64,000 bases of DNA from Doris montereyensis. Lineage: Eukaryota; Mollusca; Gastropoda; Nudibranchia; Dorididae. Of the stretch, positions 1-13,800 are shown piece after piece. Position 1 is the stretch's first letter; each line of letters starts with the position of its first letter. A program made the position numbers and the translations under genes. The notes under the pieces were generated by a model. It did no database searches and was not told where the DNA came from. It saw nothing but the letters and a program-made list of their open reading frames with translations. The DNA is taken from NCBI GenBank assembly GCA_037039925.1, contig JAXRKP010000387.1, positions 50,001-114,000 on the forward strand, written 5' to 3'.

Positions 1-410
<410 letters not shown>

Positions 411-420
411 CGGGGAGTAG

Positions 421-3400
421 ATGATCCCACCCTCCACGAGTCTCCTGCTGCCTTGAATGCAGGTCTTGGCTGACCAAAGGCTAAGGGAGTTTACCCTGAA
501 AGAAAACAACCGGCTGCCTTGCAGGCCGGTCTTGAATGACTAAAGCTAAGGGAGTTAACCCTGACAGAAAATAACCAGGCCCTGTAGGGGGCCTCAATGC
601 AGGCAGCCCCACCATCTACCTAGGGTACAGTGGGCTAATCCCCTGCTTATCCAAAACAACTTGATTCAAAGTAATATATGCAATGATATAGCCGGCTTCA
701 ACTGTCGAAGACGACTCTGGAAAAGAACACGAACTGTGATTTTTGGAACATGGAATGTTAGGGCAATTAATGAAAAGGAGTTAGAATTAGCTGAAGAAAT
801 GGAAAATTTCAAAGTAGACATTTTGGCTATTACAGAAACAAAGAAAAATGCCAAGGAATAGAAAATTAAGGACCAAATCATACTTTAATCTTCTCAGAGT
901 AGATGTCTAAGATAGAACTAGAGCAGGAGAAGGTCTCCTAATGCATAAAAGGCAAGAAATGATACTAGAAAGTTGGAAATTTGTAAGTCCATGGCAATTA
1001 CAGGTAAATATTAAACCAAAAGAAAGAGAAATTAAATTATTAATAGCTTATTGACCAAACGAAGATGCCACCAAAGAAGAAAAGATATCTTCGAAAATGA
1101 TTTACAAATAGCTGCAGAGAATCTTAAACCCAAACAGGAACTAATGCTTTTAGGAGATGTAAACGCTAGAGTAGGCAACAACGTATAAACATCAGGAGGA
1201 GTAACAGGTAAAGGAGGAGAGACAACAACTTTTCCAAATGTAGAGACTAATAGATTTTTGCCTAAAGAATAACATGAAAATAGTTAACATATTTTTTCCG
1301 CATAAAGATATCCACAAATACACAAGACTAAATGAAGACAGATGTGAAAAGTCAATCATAAACTACATAATAGCTAGAAGCTCCTTTTTACAGTACAATG
1401 GATACTAGAGTAAACAGAGGAGTGATCATCACCTAGTGATAGCCAAAGTGAGATTATTAACTGACGGAAAGAGAAGAAAGCTACTAAACTCAAAATAAAA
1501 GAACTAAATAAACCAATAGTAAAACAGATATACCAATCCAGGATAAAAAGATATATCAGTCAAAGGCAGATGGATCTGAAAGAAAGCACAATAGAAGAAA
1601 AGTGGCAAATATATAAATAAACACTCTCAGTTGTACTGATGAGGTCTGTGGTAGGAAACACATTAAAGGAGATAGGAAAAGAACAGCATGGTGGAATGAG
1701 AATGTCAAGACTAAGATCAAAGAAAAGAAGGATGTCAGGAAGAAATACTTGCAAACAAAGAGACCAGGGATAGGATAGATTACGTGAGCAAAAGAACTAT
1801 CGCCAAAAGGAAGTTAGGAAATCAAAACAGCAACAGGGAAGAGTTTGGACAAAGACTTCAAGAAAGCTATCAAGGAAATCAAAAGTTGTTCTGGGAGCAA
1901 TGAAGAGCATAAGAAAGACCAAAGCATGCCCACACGATAAATTAAGAATGCGAAAGGAGAAAATAATAATGAAAGGGGACAGCAAAATCATGGAAACGTG
2001 GAGAAAGTATTTTCAACAATTACATAATCCCTCCAGAACATATGAAACAAGGTATACCGATCAATTAGTAAGAGTAACAAGTAATCGAGATGAGACAGCT
2101 AAAGATGTAGATATATCAATGGAAGAACTTCAAACAGCCATAAGAAAAGTGAAATTAGAAAAGCCCCAGGAGCAGATCAAGTTTATCCAGAAATGATTAA
2201 AAACCAAGGAGAGAGGCAGACAACAAGCATGGAATTCCAAATAGGTGCCAGACGACTGGAATAAGGGAACGGTAGTACCAATACACAAGAAAGGATCAAC
2301 TATGGAATGCTCAAACTATAGAGGAATATCACTACTTAGCGTACCAGGAAAAGTGTATGCCAGGATTCTGGAAATGAGACTAAGGAAAAGAGTAGAGGAT
2401 CAGATTGAAGAACACCAGAGTGGATTTAGACCAGGAAGAAGTGTACAAGATCACATATTTACAATTAGACAAATACTAGAAAAATCAATAAGAGAAACAA
2501 TGACTTGCACCTGTGTGTTATTGACTAGAAAAGGCATTTGACACTGTGAGAGGGGACGAACTATGGCATTCCTTAAAAGAACACAATATAGAGCAAAATT
2601 TAAGAAGCCATTAAAACGTTTTTACAATAAACCAACATGTGCAGTGAGAGTAGCTGGAAATGTATCATAAGAATTTGATGTAGATATAGGAGTAAGACAG
2701 GGTTGTATCCTAAGTCCTCTTTTGATTATCACATTTATAGATTCAGTCGCAAAGGCATCCTCAAAAATGAAGAAAATGTATGTAGGTATGTGGAAGCTCA
2801 AACCAGTAAATGTATCAATGCTTTCATTTGCTGATGATTTAGTTCTGTTTGGAAAATCAGAAAGGGACCTCCAGTCAAATATCAATATAATGAATAATGA
2901 ATTAAATAAAAGAGGAATGAGAGTAAATTCAAAGAAAACCAAAACAATGCTAGTAACTAGCGAAGCTAAAACACAAAATCTAAATTGGGCAGGGAGAATT
3001 TAGAACAAGTTCAAAGCTACAATTACATAGGAGTAATGATTAACTCAGAGGGAAAACTAAGAGAAGAAATCAGCCAGAGAATCAAAAAAGGCAATGACAA
3101 TATATAACCATCTAGGAAAGCATCTGTAGGTAAACAAGAATTGTCAACAAAAATCAAAATTGCAGTATACAAAACAATTTATTGTCCTACTCTCCTCTAT
3201 GGCAGTGAAACCTGGACCTTAGACAGTAGGGAATACAGTAGAGTGCAGGCAAACTGAAATGAAATATCTAAGAAGAGTAGTAGGGAAAACTAAGAGAGAC
3301 AACATCAGAAACACAACAATAAGAGATCAAACCATAGAAGATAACATAACAACTAAGATAGAAATGAATCAACTGAGATGGTTTGGGCATTTTAACAGAA

Positions 3401-3650
3401 TGAGTGACAATATAATAGCTAAATCAGTATACAGAGCTAAAACTCAAGGTAAAATACCAAAAGGCAGACCTCGGAGAAAGTGGGAAGAAGATATAAAAGA
3501 GACATTAACGCAAAGAAATTTAACTTTCACGGAAGGAAACAGAAAATGTCAGGACATGGCAGCCTGGAGAAAGATCATTTCAGGCATTAAAAACTCATAC
3601 ACCGGAAGGTAGAATGGGAACTGATAAAGAAAGAAAGAAAGATAATAATA
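421..3650 (+). mobile_element. LINE A: nearly full-length decayed non-LTR retrotransposon
   Basis: The order of parts is that of a non-LTR element. A 5' leader (421-660) holds two copies of a roughly 67-bp direct repeat (CTGCCTTG.. AGGGAGTT). An apurinic-type endonuclease start follows at 661-861 (GTWNVR, then ITETK). Reverse transcriptase blocks are NYRGISLL at about 2310, SGFRPGRS at about 2420, EKAFDTV at about 2530 just after a frameshift, the block beginning with RQGC at about 2695, and FADD at about 2830. The C-terminal part (3259-3612) carries RWFGH and KGRPRRKWEED and ends at a stop. The element ends in (GAAA)n at about 3627-3645. Many stops and frameshifts break the reading frame, so it is dead. 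Two further 3' ends of the same family lie at 50760-51020 and 52249-52470. The exact clade is not assigned. Confidence 0.9.
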
Positions 3651-3654
3651 TTAT

Positions 3655-3772
3655 TATGGCCAGGTGAGGGGTAAAACGTATATAGATATGGCCAGGTGTG
3701 AGGGATAAAACGTATATAGATATGGCCAGGTGTGAGGGATAAAACGTATATAGATATGGCCAGGTGTGGGGG
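3655..3772 (+). repeat. 34-bp minisatellite, about three copies
   Basis: Three tandem units contain GGCCAGGTGTGAGGG followed by ATAAAACGTATATAGATAT. They match the units in 1-410, so the LINE between them is bracketed by one repeat type. Confidence 0.9.
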
Positions 3773-4335
3773 GGCTACATAAACAAATAATCAGCAATTA
3801 CCCTTTGAACCAGCTGCTGAATTTCTAAATTATACAATTTTTATCCAGATCTATGAAATATTTATATATAATTTCAAATTATAATGTGTTTGAAACTATA
3901 ATGTATAGATGTAGTTAATCCGCTTATCGACGAGCGGCAATACAAACACATCACATGTAATCATTTATCCATTCGTATGTTGTAACCCCTAAATAATCGA
4001 AATTGGCTTTGAAATAACAGAGTAAAAGAGAGCTTTCGCTACAATGGACTCGCCCACACCTGAAGACAGAAATACACGCGGTTTATATATTGAGGTATCA
4101 CATGACGGGTGTTATATTAAAATACACACTGTAATCAGGTCATCGGTTTGATTATACCGCCAATCGTGAAAAATGCACGTGTAAAACAAAAACAAATCAA
4201 ACTGCGATGCACTGTGTATTTGAAGTGTTCAAAAACAAATCAAACATTATTTACAACGCTCCCCTGTTATCCCATCTCGATTCAAACTTGTCCCCATCTC
4301 AATAAAAACAAGCCCCCCTCCCCCTGTCAATGGCA
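3773..4335. other. Intergenic stretch without a recognised feature
   Basis: AT-rich unique-looking sequence. No open frame or repeat family was recognised. Confidence 0.5.
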
Positions 4336-4590
4336 CTATCTATCTATCTATCTGTCCTATGGCGGAGGCCGTTTGGACGCTACCGATGACCAAATAACCA
4401 GTCTTCTCCACTCCTTCCTGCCCTCCGCCCGTCTCATCAGCTCACTTAGCTTCAGGCCCGTCCATTCAGTGATATTGTTCTCCCATCTCCTCTTTTGTCA
4501 GCCTCTTCTCCTACCTCCTCTGACATTCCTTGAAGCACGGTTTTTGGAGGCCCTCCTTCTCTCACCAAGTGTCCGAACCATTTCATTTTG
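4336..4590 (-). mobile_element. LINE B 3' end fragment
   Basis: Read on the minus strand this matches the 3' end of the + strand copy at 17520-17790, including the segment encoding KKRWEDNITEW and the terminal (GATA)n tail, which appears here as CTATCTATCTATCT at 4336. It is a 5'-truncated retrotransposon copy. Its truncated end abuts the SINE1 head at 4591 with no visible gap. Confidence 0.85.
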
Positions 4591-4765
4591 CGCATAGTTA
4601 GCTCGGTTGGTAGCACGCTTTCTTTTCATGGCGAAACGATGTGTGCCGACGCAGAGGTCGCGGGTTCGATCCCCACGGTGGCCAGGATTTTTTTCTATCT
4701 ATTCCTTGTATTTGTCTCGTCTTTGTTCCTATGGGGCTTTCATATTATCATGTGTCATTACCTTC
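4591..4765 (+). mobile_element. SINE1: tRNA-derived SINE
   Basis: The head looks like a tRNA. An A-box-like stretch TAGCTCGGTTGGTAG lies at about 4598 and a B-box GGTTCGATCC at about 4663. The spacing fits a pol III internal promoter. A body follows containing TTTGTTCCTATGGGGCTTT. A TAG microsatellite begins at its 3' end. A second copy lies on the minus strand at about 37090-37235 and a 3' piece at 29818-29890. It is not a functional tRNA gene, because no clean acceptor stem is seen. Confidence 0.75.
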
Positions 4766-4767
4766 AC

Positions 4768-4781
4768 GTAGTAGTAGCAGC

Positions 4782-4841
<60 letters not shown>

Positions 4842-4861
4842 TGTAGTGGTAGTAGTAGTAA

Positions 4862-4930
<69 letters not shown>

Positions 4931-4931
4931 A
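4768..4931 (+). repeat. (TAG)n microsatellite
   Basis: Long TAG runs with a few interruptions, directly downstream of the SINE1 3' end. Poly-Val and poly-Ser open frames here are artefacts. Confidence 0.95.
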
Positions 4932-5284
4932 GAGGAAATACGAAATTGAATATGAAGGCCTAATAGGTTGAAAGGAGACAGTTACAAAGACAGAAATTTT
5001 TCAGGCAAAACCGCCCTTCCTCAGTCACACAATAACGATACACGAATGATTTAGTGATCGTGAGTGACACTATATGGCGCCAAAAGGCGGCCAGTCATGT
5101 GATGACCCATCACGTAGATTCCACGAGTAATGACTCATAACAATAGAAACCAAATGTATATGTAATTTTTAAAAATATAAGAAAGTGAAAAAAAAATGAA
5201 AAAAAAAGTAGGAAAAAGAAAAAAGGGGGAAATAAGGGAATGAGGTAAAGCCGCCAATGAGCAGAGACAGACAAACAAATAGAC

Positions 5285-5405
<121 letters not shown>

Positions 5406-5459
5406 TGATATCATACTAGTCTTGTAGTGGTGACTTAATGATATTGTAGTTTGCTGTTG

Positions 5460-5460
5460 A

Positions 5461-5491
<31 letters not shown>

Positions 5492-5525
5492 TGTGGTGGT
5501 AGTAGTAGTAGTGGTGGTGGTGGTG

Positions 5526-5568
<43 letters not shown>

Positions 5569-5575
5569 CAGCAGC

Positions 5576-5619
<44 letters not shown>

Positions 5620-5626
5620 CAGTAGC

Positions 5627-5694
<68 letters not shown>

Positions 5695-5695
5695 A
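5460..5695. repeat. (TAG)n / (TGG)n microsatellite
   Basis: TAG/TGG/CAG trinucleotide tract. The poly-Thr, poly-Tyr and poly-Val frames are low-complexity shadows. Confidence 0.95.
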
Positions 5696-5824
5696 ACCCT
5701 TTACAACTGTCCTCAAAATGTAAAAGAGAAGTACGTCGAGGCTTTAGTAAAACCAAAAACCAGTATTAGATTAGCAGTGTCTGGTACCCGCATCAACATG
5801 CCTACATACAAGAAAGTGAGAAAG

Positions 5825-6280
5825 TACAAAAGAATGTAGCCTGCTTTGTAACTATACATACATTAAAGGATATAACAAAAACCAACATGAACCAATTGCA
5901 ATGGATACCCTTACAAGAACATAGAACTAAAAATAAAATAAATGTTATTTTTCAGGCTATAAATGGCCAACTGTTCATTTCATTAGATCAGCTTAAACTT
6001 GACTCAAAAACAACCCGTGTCAAACAAACATGGTTCCATCTTCAAACATCGATTGTCACCTGCACTCATTTTACCCTAGTACAGTAAGGCTGTGGAATGG
6101 ATTGCCATGCCAACAGAAATAGAACTCAGCAATAGTACTGAAGACTTTAAAAACAGAATTAAACACATCACTTTAAAGGTAAAATTGGAATAATAGTATA
6201 GGTTCAATAAAAAAATATGCGCACTGAAATTAATACCCAAGAATTGAGTTGGTCAGTTATTATTATGAAGAAGAAGAAGA
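5825..6280 (+). mobile_element. LINE C 3' end (copy 1)
   Basis: Across frames this encodes the C-terminus of a non-LTR reverse transcriptase: a piece like QLQWIPLQEHRTKNKINV, then VPSSNIDCHLHSFYPSTVRLWNGLP with frame changes, then a block like EDFKNRIKH. The 3' UTR ends with GAATTGAGTTGGTCAGTTATT and a (GAA)n tail at about 6266-6282. A close second copy is at 10315-10770, with tails at 9885-10035 and 17790-17975. Confidence 0.85.
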
Positions 6281-6719
6281 AGAAGCCACAGTTACATTTC
6301 CAGATTCCAGGTTTAGATAAACATTTTTATCACGTATAGCTTCAGTGTTCTCAAATAGACAACTTCCCAGCATCCTCAGCGTGTCGTACGATTGACTTAG
6401 GGTCACAAAAAAGGGCTAGGCTCAGGGGTTACACCGGTGATGTCAAATAGAACGAAAATAACAACTTTTCTTGTCTTCTTTGTCATTGACATGAGTCAAT
6501 AACGTCTGGAATTTTGTCGACGTTTAATTGTACCGGTGATGTAGGTTGATACTATTATATTTTATTTTTACGTCATCACTCAATAGGGCAATATGAGGAT
6601 TATTGATAAGCTTATTCTCTAATCAATCGAGGAACAAATAATCATTTAGTGATAGTGATACTGATAGGGATAAGATCAAATCTTACTCATTTAATAAAGA
6701 TTGTATGGCCTACTCTCGA

Positions 6720-7215
6720 GTCTAGGTCCCAGATTCAAGATTGGTATGCAGATCTAGATCTATCAGTATGATTTAGATTATATATCTACATCTAGGTTAT
6801 TTATCAGGATTCCACATGCCTTTATTGTATATTTATAGTTGTCATTCAATCTCCAGAGCCTGGATCTAGATTTAGATCTAGATCTAGATTAGATAGATTT
6901 TAGAACACATGATACACGTAAGAATGTCTACTGTAGTAGTGTAAACAAGGACTGCCGATCAGAATTTACCTTTAGTTTGTAAACATAGAATCCAGATTTT
7001 AGATCAGGATCAAGTTCTAGAATCGAGACTCTATACATATCATTATTTTGTCCATATCTGTGTTACTTGATCAAAGTGAACACCCTAGGACATGGACATT
7101 TGGATCTAGATCTACATGTAGATCTAGATCTAGATATTATTATAAATCTATTATATCTAGATCTAGCCAAGCTACTACTATTCTAGTCTACTAGATCTAG
7201 ATCTATACAGTACAG
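6720..7215. repeat. CTAGATC-rich degenerate repeat
   Basis: Self-complementary AGATCT and TCTAGA steps recur in irregular clusters (around 6745-6765, 6865-6890, 7100-7140, 7155-7205). It behaves like a degenerate palindromic satellite. Isolated similar steps also occur at 57030-57085. Confidence 0.7.
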
Positions 7216-7854
7216 CACATTTGTTGTTTACTTTTACTTCCACTCCCCTAGAGATTTATTACTATTCTAAATGTTAATGGAGTTTTTTAATATCCCAAAT
7301 TTATTCAAGGGAACATGTATTGTATTGCCATTATAACATGTAGATCTAAGCAGTAATGCAGTGTTAATGAGACATGGATCTAGTAATTGACTCTGGGGAT
7401 CTGTTTGAATTGTCTAAATGTCACATAGAATCTAGGTTGTGTAATATTATAGTTATATGATTTGATATAGATTTTTTAGAAGCTAGGATATCATGTCACA
7501 TCATATTTACTACTAGACCAAAGATTTGTGATAATTTGAACATCGTTAGATCTCATCTGAAATTGTAATGCTTTTCATTATATTATTTTATCATATGTTT
7601 TGAGATTTAATGGGGTTTGTGCAGCTTCGACAGCGGTCACGAGATCTGTGTGTTTACATTAGCACCGTGAATGCGAGTTGTTCATCTACATTACTGTTAA
7701 TGGCATTAGGCTTAGTGCACGCTGATATGTTTTTCACTTTGCATGGAGCTCATTCCGAGCCCACCTCTTCTCAGTCAACATTTTATTTTAATCATATTTC
7801 CATGCCTCTATACTCAAAACTTTGCAAACCCCAATTTCTGTCTCTCTGACTCAC

Positions 7855-7855
<1 letters not shown>
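7216..7855. other. AT-rich stretch without a recognised gene
   Basis: No supported coding or RNA feature. Short open frames here have no recognisable protein features. Confidence 0.4.
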
Positions 7856-8095
<240 letters not shown>

Positions 8096-8299
8096 GACAG
8101 ACTGACACTACATACATAATAAGCAGTAACATACTTGTGTGTCGCTCTTTCTTTCTCTCTGTCTCTGTGAGTCTCTCTCTCTCTCCTTCTCTGTCTGTCG
8201 CTCTCTCTTTCTCTCTCTCCTCCCCCTCCCTTCCACTTTCACTGTCTCTGTGTCTCTGTCCGTCTTCATATCTTTCTCTCTCTTGCATAAACTCCATTG

Positions 8300-9149
8300 A
8301 AAATAAATACCTGAACAAGACTCAAGTTTAGGAGAAATCTTTGTAGTGAACTTAAAATAACTGCTTTCCATTATCTTTTGGCCGATGATACATCATGAAG
8401 CCGGGTGCGAAAGTAAGCGCTTCCGTATACCGCAAATGAAACTTTTTGTTATTCTTTTATTTAAATATTAAATCCTAGAAATATATGAAGAACATAAAAA
8501 AGAAAGATACTGAAACATTACGAGATCTATCACAATTCCTAAAGGTTCAGCCCCCTCACACGATGCATGCCCAGTCAATTAAAAACGGCAGATAATTTGG
8601 TGCAATTTATGACCAAGGAAAGAGCCATGGGCAGAGTCTTGAAGATTGTTAAATTCTAATGGCCTAGTGACAAACCTGTGATCAAATGGGACAAAGGCTG
8701 TACGGTACAGTGGGTGGAGTTAAGAGGAGGAGACTAGTCATCTTTTATCATAGTACATTGGAGTATATGAAGGGTGGTTGCAATGCATGGCAAATTGTTG
8801 ACAGGCATAAATTAGCCATATTATTAGTGATTGGGTTAAATGTATAATAGAGTACTTTATGATAAGTTAGAGAAGAAAATCTTGGTTTTGAAATCGACAT
8901 TTAGAGCAGTAGTTTATATAGAAAAAATTTGGTTTTACTGATATTGCGGGCATTTCGGAGAAACAGGCATTTTGGCGGTGGGCATTGAGGAGGTAACTAC
9001 TGTATAACATTTTAATTTACTATACGATGCCATGTTTATATCCATTTATGCTTATTTATCTGATGAAACAAACAGACAGGGTTTGTTGACGGAATAAGCC
9101 GTACTCTCTATGATGTATCACAGGAAACACTTTTCTTTCATCCAAACAG
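8300..9149. other. Sequence upstream of the RMDN-like gene, no exon recognised
   Basis: The 5' exon(s) encoding the N-terminus and start of the RMDN-like protein should lie in or upstream of this stretch, but none could be identified with confidence. Confidence 0.4.
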
Positions 9150-10799
9150 TTCCAATTAGTGGTCTTGTACAGCCCTACCCCCTGTCAGTCATGCTCAACA
9201 TCATTGAGAGGGCCGATGAGCATTATAAGGCTTTCCAGTTTGTGAATGCTATCAAGTGCTTTCAGAACATAAAGGTAGTCTTTTCACTTTTCAACAGAAA
9301 CTTTCCTGTCAATTTTATTTTATTAATTTTTTTCAGAATTTCTAAGACCCACTATGAGTTCATCCTGTTAAAGGAAATTCTCTGCAAGTGCAAATACTTT
9401 GATACATTTTTAGTTGAATTCAGCATCTAACGTCCAAATAACTGTGTATGATTATTTTTAATCTATTATTTCTATACACTGGCATCTTTTTTTTTTCTGT
9501 GATTTGTTTAAAGATCAATAGACATGAAACTATTCATACATGTATTAAATTAAAGCTTAATGAATGTTAGTTGGATATCACAGCAAAAATTTATTAGAAC
9601 TCATCTTTTTTTTGTTCTAGACGTTGCCCACGAAGAAATTCAATGGCGCCTGGCGAGAGTGACCTGTGACCGGGCAAAATATCTGAAAGATAAGCAAGAG
9701 AGGCAGAACTTTATGTTGGAGGCATTTTCCTATGCAGAGAAAGCTCTGGGATTAAATCCCGACAGCGCAGATTGTCATCGGGTAAAAATCTATGTCTAGG
9801 ATTCTATTATTCAAATTATTATAATTGTATCTAAGACATTTAAGGTACATGAATATGCTGTTGGACATTGTGTCACACCTATAAGCCCATATACAGCCAA
9901 AACTTTAGAAACAGAATTAAATTCATCACTTTGAAATTCAAAATTGGATTAACATGTTAGATTAAATTAAAATTTACCCACTGACAGTAATACTCAATTC
10001 TTGAGCTTGTCAGCTATCAAGAAGAAGAAGGGCGTATGCCGTTTTCTGTTGTATAAAATGGAACAATTGATAATGATACATCACCTCCTGAACAGGATGC
10101 TAATCTGTCATAGGTTTTTCTGTCTTGCTGGTGCTTGCACCCATTTACATCTTAGTTGAGTGAGAAAACATGCTTTAAAAATCATCCCCAAGAAATACAA
10201 TTTCAGACCTAGCATTGCTAGGATTCAAAGCCAGGACGTCACAGTCCCATATCCGCTAGCTGAACCACTAAACTTATGGTGCCATGTAAATGATATGCTT
10301 ATATTTGTATTTTTGTGTGCATGCAGCCCGCTTTGTAACTAAAGAATTATACATGCACGAAAGGAAACACCAAAGACAACATGAATCAGTTGCAATGGAA
10401 AGCTTTAGAAGAACATTGAGCCAGAGATAAAATATTTTATTTAAAGTTTAAAGTTTTAAATAGCCAATTGTTTGTCCCATCAGATGAGCTCAAAATTAAT
10501 ACCAGAACAACCAGATCAGGCTGTCAAACATACATGGTTCCATCTTCAAACATCGATTGTCGCCTGCACTCATTTTACCCTAGTACAGTAAGGCTGTGAA
10601 ACGGACTGCCAACAGAGATCAAACCCAGTAGTCGCATTTAAGACTTTGAAAATAGGAAGATCACTGTTAAAATCAAAATTGGATTAACGGTCTGGGGTGA
10701 AACTAAGAAAATGTGCGCTGATAGTAATACTCAAGAATATCAGTTTGTCTGCTATTAGGAAGAAGATATACTTAAGACATGATGGATATGAAAGTATAT

Positions 10800-10860
<61 letters not shown>

Positions 10861-13800
10861 GACCCTTTCTGATTTCACAACATTAAAGGCATAAACATCG
10901 TTATTCATCACCCATTACTACTTGTTCAGCAAGATTGAACTTTTCACAGTATTATTTGCGCCAATTCAAAATCGACACAAGTAGATGGTTGACATGAAAA
11001 CACGACTTCTAATGTTGAGGACATTCCGTTATCTTTATCATTGCTTGGTTGATAAATGCTTTTTCTCTTGATGGTTGATAGATGAAATACAAGAGATGTA
11101 CACGTATAGGGGTTGGAGAAGATTTTGCTCTTAAATATTCAACACTGCTGTTTTGACACGTGTCTGTGTTTATTTTAACAGCAGCTGTGAAACAACGTAA
11201 CATATTATTTTCTTTGTTTTTCCCTATCAGTGGTATGGCGCTCTCCTTCACTTTACTACTGAAGGCATTGGTATCAAAAACAAGATTGAGGTAGCATTCA
11301 AAGTGCGAGAACATTTTGAGGTAAGCTTTCTTCTCGCTCTCTTTCTCTTTTTAAAGGGGGTGGGTTACGTTTCAGCACTGTTCAGAACCCTTGAAACGGA
11401 GACTCAAAACTTATGGTCTCAGCTGGCTTGGTGCCAGTTGTGGATCCCTGCGGTTTAACCCGTCCATCGGCGATCAGGTTGGCTCCACTGAGCTCCATTG
11501 GGCAAAAAGGGAGACCACCCTGTCAATGCCGAGGCTTGCTTAACTCCCTCTCGGGAGCAGGTTTACTCTTGGTCATCGGAATTTTTGGGGGAAACTGCCC
11601 TTTTCAAGCAGCTTTGCATTTTTACAAATCTGTTCATTGCTGCATATTTGAGAATATTGTTGGGTTTTTTTTTTTCGAACCCTCCAAACTCTTTTCAAAT
11701 ACCATATTATCCTTATTAAACGTGCACACCCTTCATTTTTTTGGGGATGAACGGAGCTTGAGTTATAAAATAAATGTTTAACAAACATCTTGAAGGATGG
11801 AATAAGAAACCACACTTCTCACCTCCTATGTTCATATCAAATCCCCTAAAGCAGCACATTGGATGGATTGAAAACTACCCGGCTCAGTTGAAAACCTGCA
11901 AGGCGTATAATAATTACTGGTGTATTATGGGAGTGAAGGCAAGCAGGCAATTAAATATTCTCTCCCCTCGACGGCCTCGTTACCCACCACCACCACCATT
12001 ACTCATTACCCATCCAACAACAACTATATGTGTTGTGGAATTGAAGAGGCCTGTTAACTTTACACTTAACGCCTGGACACGGCATACAATCATACAGCAC
12101 ATTACGTGTTTTACAATCTTTACGCATAAATGAGATTGACACATGATTGGGCGGGCGGGGGGGGGGGGTTATAGAACCTTGTGACATTAGTAATTAGTAA
12201 CAGACATTACAAGATTTTGATGTGTTTTGGTGAACACGGGTCGGCATGAAGCACATGTATCTTAAATAGCGCACACTTTTTGGCATCACAATCTAATAGC
12301 ATTAAAACACATCCCATCTCGTGATTCCGCAATGCAATAATCGATCGATGAAGTCACAACACTGTTTGAGCACGTAGCTGTGTGTGAGGGTGTGACCATA
12401 AAGGAAATACAGAAATAAATAAATAGTCAGAGAGATGAGCAATTCATGGATAAAAAGGAAACTGATACAATACAGTACTTTTTATACATGCACGTCAAAC
12501 CAAACAAAAAAAAAACGCAATTGGCAATTGTTAGCAATGAACAAATACATAAGAAGTAAGGTCAGAAAGGTGTTAAATTCAACGCATCCCTTATTAGCTC
12601 ACCCCTGGCTTCTTTTTTCTAAGCGCATTGTGTTCTTAATAGGGATTATATCGTATATATATATATGTGGAGAAGATAGAGCAAAGCATATCCATACCAA
12701 ACAACGATTGCTTTAACTCTGTATTTTTGTATGCATTGAAATCAATCTTATTTTGGTATTATTGTTGATGATTGCTTTTCTCGTCCGAATTTAGATAGTG
12801 CTGGAGAAAGCTCCCAATGACCCAATATCTCAACACTCCATCGGCTACTGGTGTTTCGTGTTTTCCGAGACGCCGTGGTACCAAAAGAAACTCGTGTCAG
12901 CCTTGTTCACATCTTTACCCGAAACATCTTATGACGAAGTAGGTCAATGTTTTCCTCCTCCTTTTCAACCTGCTTGCATGAGAATTTTCTTTTTCATTCT
13001 TGTCAAATGCTGTGCCTGTGATGTTATCGACCGTGTGTGTTAATATCAGAAAAGTTGCATGACAAAATGCCAACTGCATAAAGTTGGGAAAGGATATGAA
13101 TTTTTCAACAACACTGTATGTCACCGTACATTTGGTGAAAGTCGATGTTATTCAGGTAAAACGTTTGTAGATTTTAGAACTGTTTTGAGGCAATAATTCC
13201 ATCAATGGTTTTTCTTTACTTACGAGACAAAACGCAATAAGAATAACACTAATTTTGAACCTACGCGTAAATGGCATGCATAGCATTTTTGCCATGTAGC
13301 CGTAGGCTCTTACTGAAGCACAAACTGTAAGATAAATGTTTTGTTCTTCTTGGATCTACAATATTTTAAAGTAATTGCAGCTTTCAATGGCTTATAACAT
13401 AAGGAGATTTTAAACGATCTTAGTACGCTAAAGTGACACCATGAACATACAGTTTTTTGTGTGGCATTGATGGCCTGGCAGTGATGGTGTCGGACTTGGG
13501 ATCTCATAAAGTCCTGGGATGACATCCAGGCACTATAGAAACCAGTATCATCTCCGAGGCTCTCTGAGCTGTAAGTTTCTTGACAGAAAAATTAACGTTC
13601 ATATTGAAGACAGCATTTTTTGCTGTAACAAACAGGTATAATTGTCACACAATTGTCTAGCATTTGAATTTGTTTTACACCTGAAAGTTTTGATGTTTGA
13701 TAAACATGGCCACAGCTTCGCCTATCGATTGTGGGGTGCCCCATCAGAACACCTTGAACATGAGCTCATCTAGTTTCCCTTCTGAAAAAGTGAAGGGAAA

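Noticed and set aside
4591..4685. Functional tRNA gene
   Set aside because: A and B boxes are present, but no acceptor stem closes and a SINE body follows.
9300..9427. Extra RMDN exon after TTTTTTTCAG at 9336
   Set aside because: It begins with an in-frame TAA in the needed phase, and the family alignment leaves no gap for it.
11413..11815. Open frames of 73-122 residues in an RMDN intron
   Set aside because: No domain, overlapping on both strands, and no splice support.
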